A stretch of 64,000 nucleotides of DNA from Pseudomonas sp. 8Z (GTDB lineage: Bacteria; Pseudomonadota; Gammaproteobacteria; Pseudomonadales; Pseudomonadaceae). Of the stretch, positions 9,576 through 17,162 are shown one piece after another (position 1 is the first letter of the stretch; each line of letters starts with the position of its first letter). The notes below the pieces were generated by a model. That model searched no databases and was not told the DNA's origin. It saw nothing but the letters and a program-made list of their open reading frames with translations. The stretch covers positions 496,001-560,000 of the forward strand of contig NZ_LR733824.1 in NCBI RefSeq assembly GCF_902506535.1. The letters run 5' to 3'. The position numbers were made by a program, and so were the translations under genes.

Positions 9576-11434
9576 TGCTCGACCTCCGAATCCTCGGCCT
9601 TCAGCCGCAGGCTCGGATTGTCGAACGGCGTTTCATTGAAGATGGTTTTGGGATCCTCGAGCAGGTAGCCGCGGAGCTGCTTCGACTTGCGAGGGCCAAC
9701 AACATCGAAGGTCCAGATGTTGAGCTTCTTCTTGGTCTTGCGGTGCAGTTTCAGCTTTTCGAAGCTCCGCTGAACCAATTGCCAGGCGCTGATCTCTTGG
9801 GCCTTGGCCAACTGCTCCAGGGATGGGTGTTCTTGCACGTAGCGCTTAAAGATCACCGGTGTAACCAGCATCGCTGTGCCAGAAACAGTATGAATGAGGG
9901 CTTTTGTGTCGTTGATGATGATGCGGCGGGAGTCGATGCCCAGTTTTAGCCACTCGACGAATCCCAGTCCAAGATCTTGATTACTACTAGGCATCGCTGT
10001 GCTTTCTTCGGAGCGAGACTCAGTCTTGGTCTCGCAATGTTCAAATGGCTGCTCGGCAGTGGTTTCGTCAGCTACGGTTGTTTGGCTAGTGGCTAGCTCT
10101 TCTGATGTCATTGTGATGTTACCAAATAGCGCCAGTAAATCGTCTATCTCCTCTGGACGATCCTTTGACGCTTCAGGTGTCTGCTCTATGAAACTCGATC
10201 CGGAAGAGGGTTGATGCTCGAAGCTCGATGTTTCAGCTGTCGGTGCAGAAGCTAGGATGGGCTCTGCAGTTGCATCATCGTTTGTGGTTGCTCCTTCCTC
10301 GATTGATACTGACCCGGTGTAGATATCTGGACGATCGTTCGGGTCAGGCCAGATCAGGGCCGGGGAGAGTTTCAGAAGGGTAAAAGTATTGCGCCAGCCG
10401 CGGCCCGTATCGATGGTTGCCTTCCAGATGGCTTTGTCCTGAGCGTTTGTCTGAATCACGCCCTGATCCTGCATCATGTTGAAGAACGGCGCATTCGAGC
10501 TGGGTACGCCCTCGATGCCCTGGGACATCAAGTAGGCCCTTAGCGAGTCCGCTGTTGGCTTGCTCACCAGCCAAAGGGCGTCCTGTGCCAGCCATCCATC
10601 AGCTGGTCCATCCGGATGATTCAACTTGTACTTCTCGCGCACCAGGAAGCGCAGGCCTTCAGCCAGTTGACGCTGCAGCGACTGTTTGGGTGCTGCCAGA
10701 GCGCGTGCTGGATTGCCTCCAAGCTCCTGGGCAACGGAGGCCTGGTCGGCTCTCACAACAATCTCGCCGAGAATGCCGGCGTGCTCGTACTGGCCGGCCA
10801 GCACGAAGATCAGAGGTTTCCACAACTCGGGGAAGCCACTGAGCCAGTCGAGAATGTCTGGTGTCAGGATCTGGGAGTAGATCAATGCTGAGGCAGCTCC
10901 ATGGAGCTGGTAGTCGCGCCCCTTCACATAGCGAAAGCGATAGGGGCGGGTGATATGTCCATGCCAGGGGTGCCACACCTTCCCACCTTGCAGCTCTACC
11001 TGCAGGTCGACGGCAATCTTGCCTAAGTCGTGGATCAGTGCCCCATAAGCTGCCGCCGCTGACCATGCTTCGGCTTGGGCGGACTGGGACTCCGGAGCTG
11101 CACCGATCGGGAGTAGAAAGGTCTGCCGAATCTTCAATGCATAGGCAACGATTTCGAGGCCGTGATCCAGCATTCCCCCGAGATGCGCGTGGTGGTGGTT
11201 TTCCGAGGCAGGGAACTGCTGGACCAGTTCAGCAAAGCGTTCCAGTGGATGTCGGTACAGTTCGGTGAACTGCTGCCGGGACAATGATGCCCTCTGCCAG
11301 ATGTTCTCCAGCAACTGCTGTCGCCGGGGAGTATCCAGCAACTGCTGGCTGCGAAGTGGGGTGATGAACCCATCTGGATGTGACGACGTGGCGTCGGTCT
11401 GGGTTCGTTTGCTGGGCCAAAGACGAGAAAGCAT
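9572..11434 (-). CDS. traI: MOBH relaxase TraI
   Basis: 620-residue conjugative relaxase of the MOBH (TraI_2) type, which nicks oriT and leads the transferred strand. Near the N-terminus are the histidine-rich motif NHHHAHLGGMLDHGLE and, about 45 residues on, the IHDLGK HD motif that mark metal-dependent MOBH relaxases. The C-terminal part (after about residue 500) has a TraI_2_C-like domain; a Ser/Thr/Glu-rich linker joins them. The start at 11434 is preferred because GGAG lies 7 nt upstream; ATG at 11446 is also in frame. oriT is expected nearby, possibly in the divergent gap to 11571. Confidence 0.9.
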   Translation of the reverse strand: MLSRLWPSKRTQTDATSSHPDGFITPLRSQQLLDTPRRQQLLENIWQRASLSRQQFTELYRHPLERFAELVQQFPASENHHHAHLGGMLDHGLEIVAYALKIRQTFLLPIGAAPESQSAQAEAWSAAAAYGALIHDLGKIAVDLQVELQGGKVWHPWHGHITRPYRFRYVKGRDYQLHGAASALIYSQILTPDILDWLSGFPELWKPLIFVLAGQYEHAGILGEIVVRADQASVAQELGGNPARALAAPKQSLQRQLAEGLRFLVREKYKLNHPDGPADGWLAQDALWLVSKPTADSLRAYLMSQGIEGVPSSNAPFFNMMQDQGVIQTNAQDKAIWKATIDTGRGWRNTFTLLKLSPALIWPDPNDRPDIYTGSVSIEEGATTNDDATAEPILASAPTAETSSFEHQPSSGSSFIEQTPEASKDRPEEIDDLLALFGNITMTSEELATSQTTVADETTAEQPFEHCETKTESRSEESTAMPSSNQDLGLGFVEWLKLGIDSRRIIINDTKALIHTVSGTAMLVTPVIFKRYVQEHPSLEQLAKAQEISAWQLVQRSFEKLKLHRKTKKKLNIWTFDVVGPRKSKQLRGYLLEDPKTIFNETPFDNPSLRLKAEDSEVEQ

Positions 11435-11571
11435 GTGGCGCTCCATGAACGGGTCATGGCCGGGCTTTTCCGCTAATGGCGTTTTGCCAACAAGGTTAAA
11501 TCGTAACTGGGTAGCTCATGCATTTCTCGGGCAGAATGCCACCATGAGGCCCGCAAACGGATGGAGGCACT

Positions 11572-12081
11572 ATGTCGGCGCAGCAGCAATTTGGCAGTCC
11601 CCTGAGTCGGGAGCAGTGGAAAGACTGTATTGGAGCTTTCGTCGTGGCCATGGGGGAGATTGAGGGTATGACTCATGCCATTAGGCGCCAACTCTGTGGC
11701 GGGGAGTGCAGCAATTCCTGGATCAGCAAGCCTCTGAAGGGGCGACTGGAAGACCTGGTGCAGCAGTTGGTCGGCAGTGAGCTAGAGAAAGAGCTCGGAG
11801 CGGAGCTGTTCCAGGTCAAACGCATGCTCTGGATTCGCAACCTGCTGGCTCACGGAACCTTTGCGCTCGATGGCACCGCTGGTACTGGTACCGGGACTCC
11901 CTATTTGGTCTTCTGGAAGTATGCCAAGACCAACGATCCGGATCCTAGCGTTCTGAACCAGATGGAGATGATGATCTCGACAAAGATCCTGCAGGAGCGT
12001 TCGGACAATATCTCCAGGCTGATTGCCGAGGTTGGATTCGAGCGCCGAAGGGTTGCTTCGGCCCCGCCGCAGGGTACCTGA
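11572..12081 (+). CDS. protein with a HEPN-type RNxxxH motif, function unknown
   Basis: 169-residue soluble, helical protein preceded by a good GGAGG ribosome site. It contains RMLWIRNLLAHGTF, a match to the RNxxxH core of HEPN ribonuclease domains, inside a helical context with polar helices before it. HEPN proteins often act as toxins or defence nucleases. No obvious antitoxin (MNT or other) gene is adjacent, so this could also be a non-catalytic or unrelated protein. It sits alone between traI (divergent) and the toxin/immunity-like pair, in the variable cargo region. Confidence 0.65.
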   Translation: MSAQQQFGSPLSREQWKDCIGAFVVAMGEIEGMTHAIRRQLCGGECSNSWISKPLKGRLEDLVQQLVGSELEKELGAELFQVKRMLWIRNLLAHGTFALDGTAGTGTGTPYLVFWKYAKTNDPDPSVLNQMEMMISTKILQERSDNISRLIAEVGFERRRVASAPPQGT

Positions 12082-12280
12082 AGAGGCGCAGGTCACCGGC
12101 GAAGGGGTTGCTGAGGTAGGGTGCGAAATTGCATCGGGTGTGACCATCATTTGCATTCGACGTGACCAGGGACTGCGTCACATTTGACGACATGAGCAAG
12201 GCTGTATGCTGTCAGGGCTATTCTGGCGCATTGTTCGAACACTACACGCCTGTTTGATTCAACATTACAGGGAGATATTC

Positions 12281-13540
12281 ATGGCAATGGACAACCTCAA
12301 AGACCCGGCCTACCCATTCGATCAAGGCTGGGATGCCGACACGGGCTGGCAAGCCGAAAACTCTGGCAACCGCGACCTCAGTTGGGGGGCGGATCGTGGT
12401 TGGAGCCCTCAGGCAGAACTACCCAAGCCGAAAACCGGTAACGGCGGCGCCTCCTTCGCCGCCTGGGAACAGAAAGCCGAAGCCAAGCCCGAGCTGACGG
12501 ACTGGCCTCCAGCGGACATGCTCAAGCTTCCCGAGCCATTACCGCCTGGGTTCTACGTGGTGCCACGCAGCATGACAGGCGAACAGGTGCTCGCCAGGTT
12601 GTTCGCCGATAAGCCTCATAAAGACCTGGTCAGTCGCATCAGGTCACTCAATCCAACCTTCGATCAGGGCTTCAAGGCTGGGGAAATGTTCGTGTTGGGC
12701 AACCTGCTCAACCCCACCGCCTGTTTGCGCGAAGAAGCCGACCTGATGGCCGCTGCCGCCAAGGTTCATGCGGCCCTGACTCCATTGAGCGAGGACGAGG
12801 CCAATTTCATGGTCGAGCATCAGGCTGAAATCGCCCTGATGGTCGATGGTGCCAGCCAATCGATGGGCATGGGCACCGACATGCTGGGCAAAGGTCTGAA
12901 GCAGATCGAAGCAACGCTGCGTGACCTCGAATATCTGCATCAGCGGGAATTCGCCGCCCATGGCCACCTGCGCAGCCAGCAATTCTTCGCCTCTCGCCAA
13001 CAGTTGTACCGCCAGCTCGACAGCCAGTTGAAGGCGACCTTCCTCGGCAAACAGTTGGGGCTGGGCAGCTACCCAACGCTGCGCCGTGACCTCGGTATTT
13101 CGACTCGCAGCCTGGTACACCATTGGAGCAAAGGCGGCGCACCCGGCCAGATCCCCGGCTATGCCACTCACATGGACGAAGTCGCCAAGGCAGCCAAGTA
13201 CCTCAAGTACGGCGGTCATATCGGCATCGCCCTCGGTGGCACGGCCTCCACCCTGAAAGTGCAGGAGGTATGCCGTTCCGGGGATACCCAGGCCTGCGAG
13301 AAAGTCCGCTTTACCGAGACGGGGAGTTTTGTGGGGAGTGTCGGGGGTGGATCGCTCGCTGTCGCCCTAACAGGCCCCGTAGCCGGTTCGATTTGTGCTG
13401 CCATCGGCCTCGGTTCTGGTGGTATAGGCGGAATTGTTTGCGGCCTCGTCTTGGTCGGCGGCGCTTCGGTTGCTGGTGGGGCGGGTGGCGGAAAGGCCGG
13501 TGAGGTAGCGGGCGAAGAAATATACAAGGTGTTGAAATGA
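12281..13540 (+). CDS. putative pore-forming toxin with glycine-zipper C-terminus
   Basis: 419 residues, starting at ATG 12281 (AGGGAG upstream). N-terminal Trp/Asp-rich repeats (GWDADTGW, SWGADRGW), then a LysM-like segment (PPGFYVVPRSMTGEQVLARLF), a long helical middle, and a C-terminal 90 residues rich in Gly/Ala/Ser with GxxxG zippers (LAVALTGPVAGSICAAIG, GLVLVGGASVAGGAGG). The layout resembles secreted or contact-delivered membrane-active effectors. The next gene overlaps its stop as ATGA and encodes a membrane protein, the usual arrangement for an immunity protein. I cannot assign a delivery route: there are no PAAR, MIX or Rhs motifs. Confidence 0.6.
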   Translation: MAMDNLKDPAYPFDQGWDADTGWQAENSGNRDLSWGADRGWSPQAELPKPKTGNGGASFAAWEQKAEAKPELTDWPPADMLKLPEPLPPGFYVVPRSMTGEQVLARLFADKPHKDLVSRIRSLNPTFDQGFKAGEMFVLGNLLNPTACLREEADLMAAAAKVHAALTPLSEDEANFMVEHQAEIALMVDGASQSMGMGTDMLGKGLKQIEATLRDLEYLHQREFAAHGHLRSQQFFASRQQLYRQLDSQLKATFLGKQLGLGSYPTLRRDLGISTRSLVHHWSKGGAPGQIPGYATHMDEVAKAAKYLKYGGHIGIALGGTASTLKVQEVCRSGDTQACEKVRFTETGSFVGSVGGGSLAVALTGPVAGSICAAIGLGSGGIGGIVCGLVLVGGASVAGGAGGGKAGEVAGEEIYKVLK

Positions 13541-13932
13541 TTGATTTTTATAATTGGCATCCATACGTGCGTATCGCTTTCCTACTCGCGCCTTTCATAA
13601 TCGGCCTGCCTGGCGTGTTCATGATTCTTGTTATGGCCTATCGAAACCTCGACACCATTCTCGCGACCTTTCCGAACAGCCCATATGTCAAAAGGCAAAG
13701 GGCTCTGTGGGGTATCAGCACGTTGCCTGCGCGTTTCATCTTGACCAGCCACCTGGCGGCGGTGGCTTTGTGGCCAAAGAACTACATCAAACGTGGGGAG
13801 CTCGATGAGCAGGAAGTGCGCAACCTGCCGGAAACGATAAAACGCCGCATGGTGCTTGCTTGGCGACTCTCTGCGGTCGGCATGGCGTGGTTGTTTCTGG
13901 CAGTAGGTCTACTCAAACTTTCAGAAAGCTGA
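13537..13932 (+). CDS. membrane protein, likely immunity partner
   Basis: 131 residues with two or three membrane segments: one at residues 10-34 (VRIAFLLAPFIIGLPGVFMI), a weaker middle segment, and one at the C-terminus (LSAVGMAWLFLAVGLLKL). It overlaps the putative toxin gene by 4 bp (ATGA). Inner-membrane immunity proteins against pore formers have this size and topology. No homologue is recognised with confidence, so the immunity role is inferred from coupling and topology only. Confidence 0.6.
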   Translation: MIDFYNWHPYVRIAFLLAPFIIGLPGVFMILVMAYRNLDTILATFPNSPYVKRQRALWGISTLPARFILTSHLAAVALWPKNYIKRGELDEQEVRNLPETIKRRMVLAWRLSAVGMAWLFLAVGLLKLSES

Positions 13933-14019
13933 GTGACGCAGGTTCTAGGGCGAGCTACTTCTCGCTACTCAGTGGGTTCACTGAGCAGCAACTGGTTGAA
14001 ATATTCAGGTAGGTCTATT

Positions 14020-14045
14020 GCGGGGGAAACTGCCCTTTCCCCCGC
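14020..14045. terminator. perfect 10-bp hairpin between convergent genes
   Basis: GCGGGGGAAA-CTGCCC-TTTCCCCCGC lies between the convergent immunity-like gene (ends 13932) and parD (ends 14094). It probably acts as a transcriptional barrier, although a T tract is missing on either side. Weaker GGGTA/TACCC inverted sequences follow at 14060-14078. Confidence 0.5.
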
Positions 14046-14093
14046 GCAGGCGGCCCTTTCGGGTAGGGCTTTTACCCTTGTGAACCATTCCCT

Positions 14094-14390
14094 TCACCCT
14101 TCAAGGCTTTCACCTTTTGGGCCATTTGCCTTGGCCAGGTGCTGCTCGAGGAGCTGCTGCAGGTTCTGGAGCTCCACCTGGTCGACCTGACCTTGCTCCA
14201 GTCCCTTGATCGTTTCGAGTGTTGCATTCCTGAGTGCCTCGATCCTGGCCGTCTGTTCGGCTTCGGCCTGCAGCAGCAGACGCAAGCCGGCTCGGATAAC
14301 TTCACTGGCGTTCTGATAACGGCCGGTGCTTATCAGGCCTTGGATCGCCTGCTCCAGTGGTTCCGGGAAGACAACGTTTCGGGTGCCCAT
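14094..14390 (-). CDS. parD: ParD-family antitoxin, orphan
   Basis: 98 residues of the ParD/CC2985 antitoxin family: ribbon-helix-helix N-terminus (MGTRNVVFPEPLEQAIQGLI, then TGRYQNASEVIRAGLRLLL) and a Glu/Gln-rich C-terminal tail that would neutralise a ParE toxin. The start at 14390 matches the family N-terminus; the longer frame to 14510 has no support. ParE genes normally follow parD directly, but only 160 bp separate the parD stop from the next gene on the other strand and no parE frame is present, so the antitoxin is solitary. Confidence 0.85.
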   Translation of the reverse strand: MGTRNVVFPEPLEQAIQGLISTGRYQNASEVIRAGLRLLLQAEAEQTARIEALRNATLETIKGLEQGQVDQVELQNLQQLLEQHLAKANGPKGESLEG

Positions 14391-14509
14391 CGTGCTGCTC
14401 CAGTTCGTCGGAATTTCATGGCATATTACGCTATGTGTCTTGCGTGCGGGCGGATACTGGCCTACATTTGATAGCAAGATGCCTCTAGAGAGGCGGGACG
14501 GAGATAGCA

Positions 14510-14911
14510 ATGACCATGAACAGCACTCGCAAAGGTTTCGCGTATCACCTTGGGAATGGCCTGGGTATTGTTGTGGCAGGTGTTCTTTCGCTTGAGCGTA
14601 GGGCGCTTGTGGGCGTTTCCTGCTTCGGTAAGCCTGCGCTATTTGTTGGGAGAGCGCTGTTCCTGACTATGAAGCTCGCCGCTGTTGCTGCCGTGCTTGT
14701 GGCATTGCTTCCAGCTATCTCCTGGCTGGTTTCCTTCATCCTGGGGTTCGTGTTCCTGGCCGGGATGGTATATCTCGTTGCGAATCCTGATCGTGATGGT
14801 CTTGATGCGTTGAGTGGCATGGTTAAAGAAGTAACCCCAGCACCTAGGAACGGCTTCGATGGGTATGGATATTACGTGGGTAATTATCGCGTAGATGGTG
14901 ATGATGATTAA
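14510..14911 (+). CDS. small membrane protein, possibly DUF3742 family
   Basis: 133 residues. A basic N-terminus (STRKGFAYHLGNGLG) precedes SLERRALVGV, then a strong hydrophobic stretch (about residues 55-88) that could form two membrane helices, and an acidic, Tyr/Gly-rich tail. In this ICE family a DUF3742 membrane protein lies beside the TraG-N gene, and both position and N-terminal style fit. The gene converges on traG with a hairpin between them. Function is unknown. Confidence 0.6.
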   Translation: MTMNSTRKGFAYHLGNGLGIVVAGVLSLERRALVGVSCFGKPALFVGRALFLTMKLAAVAAVLVALLPAISWLVSFILGFVFLAGMVYLVANPDRDGLDALSGMVKEVTPAPRNGFDGYGYYVGNYRVDGDDD

Positions 14912-14939
14912 CCGAGGTCCACGGTTTTTCATTGGGCTT

Positions 14940-14970
14940 CAAGAGGACCTGCATTGAACAGGACCTCTTG
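14940..14970. terminator. bidirectional hairpin between convergent genes
   Basis: CAAGAGG...CCTCTTG with an inner CTG/CAG pairing, between the stops of the DUF3742-like gene and traG-N. Likely shared terminator. Confidence 0.5.
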
Positions 14971-14985
14971 AGTTCTCCCTCGTTG

Positions 14986-16518
14986 TTATATCGATTTTTT
15001 AGCTACATCAATTGCAATATCACCACCTCTGCTTCCCTGGGTTTGAACATCCTTTGTTCCTTTTGCTAATCCGTCTAGCAGGCTGCCTGCACTTATTCCT
15101 GCCCACCCAAGAGCACCTACCCAGAACATGGGTAAGATGATGAACATCGCCCCCATCACGTAATTGAGCACCAAGTCCTGCGCCGCATTATCCAGTCCCA
15201 GGGTCGGATTGAAGTTCTGGTATGGCGATCCAGAACCATAAAGCGCATCAAGGATGGTGCTGTCGATCCAGCGAGCGAGTTGGAACCAGAAGTCCACGAA
15301 GATCAGGGCGAAGAACAGCACCGTCATCGTCATCGCAACCTGGAGCTGGTACGCCCCGACGATCAAGACCAGTGGCATGCAGATGACCATCGCCATTTTC
15401 AGGAAGGCCATGACCATCGGCAGAGCCTGACGCACCATGTCCATCGCGGGAAAATAAGCGATGGTGCCGAGTGCGATGCCAACGTAACCCGCGGCACGCG
15501 AAGCCCCATTGCCCAGGCTGTTCTGCTGTCCGCCAACCTGGCCGCCGTAGTCGCTGTAGACGGCTCCACCCATCTGTTGCCGAGGTGCCGCAACCTGGCG
15601 AATGACCGACTCTTCGACCTCGTCGGAGCTCAGCCAATTAGCCCATTTCAGCATGTTGGTCATCAGGTCAGGGTCAACCTGGGCGAGGAGCCTGTCGCGC
15701 AGTCCGATGCCACTGTCCGACCACCATTGCTTGCAGTTCGGATAACCGCCGCCTCCTGTTACCTCCGGTAGCCCTGCATCCCGGATCGCGTCATATGGCC
15801 AGGATGTCCTTGGCGTCTTGGAGTAGTCGGTGTCGTAGTAGCCTGGTGTATTGAGGAAATACTTCGAGCCAATCCAGCTAAGGTCGTGGAGCGTTTCAGG
15901 GGCATCAGCTGCGGAGCCCAGATCCGGTTGCCGCATGAAGAACCTGGCGCGGGACGGTCCGTAGCAATAGTGGGCGAAGTCACCAACCTCTTGAGCCAGT
16001 AGAGGGTTTTTGACCTTTGTATTGTTCACTTCCATGCGCATCTGTCTCAGATCAAGACCGCAGGGAATGGCTGCAACAGCACCACTGGTGAACCCCTTGG
16101 AAAGGCTATGCATGAACGCCCACCAGATAGGTACCTGGGCGCTCTTACCGTTCAGAGAGCTGAATGAGGTTTCCCAGCCAGTCTCTGAGGGGGAGGGGAG
16201 CTTGTATTGGCATTGTTCTGCTCTGGATTGGTCGAACTGGAGCGTCCCGAAGCTGACATTGACGGCAGGGATGCCGGCGAGAGCGACAACCACGTAGCCC
16301 ACGTAGATGCTTGTCTCGATGCGGGCCAGGGAGAGCACGCCCTTGTTGCCTTCATCGGCGCCTTCGCCGCGCACCTTCAGCCACTCCTTGACGATGATGA
16401 CGCAGAACGGCACGGCATATATGCCGGTATCCGAGATCATGTTCCAGATCCCGTTGTTGATCAGCCAGCCGACCAGGGTGAGGTAATACTCCAGGTAGTC
16501 ATTGGTCATCAGAGTCAT
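14986..16518 (-). CDS. conjugal transfer protein, TraG N-terminal family
   Basis: 510-residue inner-membrane mating-pair protein of the TraG_N family: membrane segments near the N-terminus (YLTLVGWLINNGIW, GIYAVPFCVIIVKEW), a long periplasmic middle with conserved cysteines, and a cluster of C-terminal segments (MVMAFLKMAMVICMPLVLIV, MTMTVLFFALIFVDFWF, MFIILPMFWVGALGWAGI). It stabilises mating pairs and helps assemble the conjugative pilus channel. The start at 16518 gives an ATGA overlap with the upstream gene; ATG 16509 is an alternative. Last gene of the mating-apparatus operon. Confidence 0.9.
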   Translation of the reverse strand: MTLMTNDYLEYYLTLVGWLINNGIWNMISDTGIYAVPFCVIIVKEWLKVRGEGADEGNKGVLSLARIETSIYVGYVVVALAGIPAVNVSFGTLQFDQSRAEQCQYKLPSPSETGWETSFSSLNGKSAQVPIWWAFMHSLSKGFTSGAVAAIPCGLDLRQMRMEVNNTKVKNPLLAQEVGDFAHYCYGPSRARFFMRQPDLGSAADAPETLHDLSWIGSKYFLNTPGYYDTDYSKTPRTSWPYDAIRDAGLPEVTGGGGYPNCKQWWSDSGIGLRDRLLAQVDPDLMTNMLKWANWLSSDEVEESVIRQVAAPRQQMGGAVYSDYGGQVGGQQNSLGNGASRAAGYVGIALGTIAYFPAMDMVRQALPMVMAFLKMAMVICMPLVLIVGAYQLQVAMTMTVLFFALIFVDFWFQLARWIDSTILDALYGSGSPYQNFNPTLGLDNAAQDLVLNYVMGAMFIILPMFWVGALGWAGISAGSLLDGLAKGTKDVQTQGSRGGDIAIDVAKKSI

Positions 16519-16874
16519 GACAACCACCCCATCTGGACAGCAGCTTTGCTGATCTCGAGCAGAGTGATCAGTAGACCGGCCAAGACCTCGATCTTGATCA
16601 TCCGCTTGGGCGTGCTAGTCGGTCGGCTGAGCACGTGCGGCCTGACCTTGAGCCAGAAGCCCACCAGTATGGAGTAAAGCAGTATCCGCCAGAGCAGCAG
16701 GTGCCAGTAGTGCTCCAGTCTCCAGGCCTCCCAGAGCTGCACGCTCCCGAAGATCCGCATCGCTGCGATGCCCAGCAGGAGCACGATGGCACTTACTATC
16801 GCGAGGATGAATACACCGAGCAGCAGCCATTTCGCCAGGCGCAAGGATTTTGTCTGAGCAAGCGCAGCACTCAT
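16515..16874 (-). CDS. ICE membrane protein of unknown function
   Basis: 119 residues with three predicted membrane helices (AKWLLLGVFILAIVSAIVLLL, HLLLWRILLYSILVGFWL, VLAGLLITLLEISKAAV). It overlaps the genes on both sides by 4 bp, so it is firmly part of the transfer operon between TIGR03755 and TraG-N. Small membrane proteins occupy this place in related ICEs, but I know no role. Confidence 0.75.
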   Translation of the reverse strand: MSAALAQTKSLRLAKWLLLGVFILAIVSAIVLLLGIAAMRIFGSVQLWEAWRLEHYWHLLLWRILLYSILVGFWLKVRPHVLSRPTSTPKRMIKIEVLAGLLITLLEISKAAVQMGWLS

Positions 16875-17152
16875 TGGGGGGCCTCCCCAGTTTGATCAGC
16901 CTTGAGCTGGCGAACCCCTCCAGCGGCATCCATAGTCCAACCACGCTTCACTGCAATGGCTGCGAACCGGTTACAGCCATTGCACCCACAGAATGGTCCG
17001 CCACATTTTGCGCAAGCTTCGCGATTTTGATGCCGATCCAGGGTGAACAGATCAACATGGCCACAGTCCTGGCACAGCACATAGCCGTCGGCCACTCTTG
17101 GTGAAATAGTTGTTTCAGAATCAGGGCCTCGCCCTGCAGAAAGCTCGTTCAT
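16871..17152 (-). CDS. small zinc-ribbon protein in transfer operon
   Basis: 93 residues with a Cys-rich core: CQDCGHVD, then ACAKCGGPFCGCNGC, enough ligands for one or two zinc sites. No signal peptide, so it should stay in the cytosol. It overlaps the next gene by 4 bp and lies 10 bp after TIGR03755. Function unknown; possible regulator or assembly factor. Confidence 0.7.
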   Translation of the reverse strand: MNELSAGRGPDSETTISPRVADGYVLCQDCGHVDLFTLDRHQNREACAKCGGPFCGCNGCNRFAAIAVKRGWTMDAAGGVRQLKADQTGEAPQ

Positions 17153-17162
17153 TTGCTCCTCG

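Noticed and set aside
12644..13219. 191-residue frame opposite the toxin-like gene
   Set aside because: Antisense shadow; the plus-strand gene has a good start and an overlapping partner.
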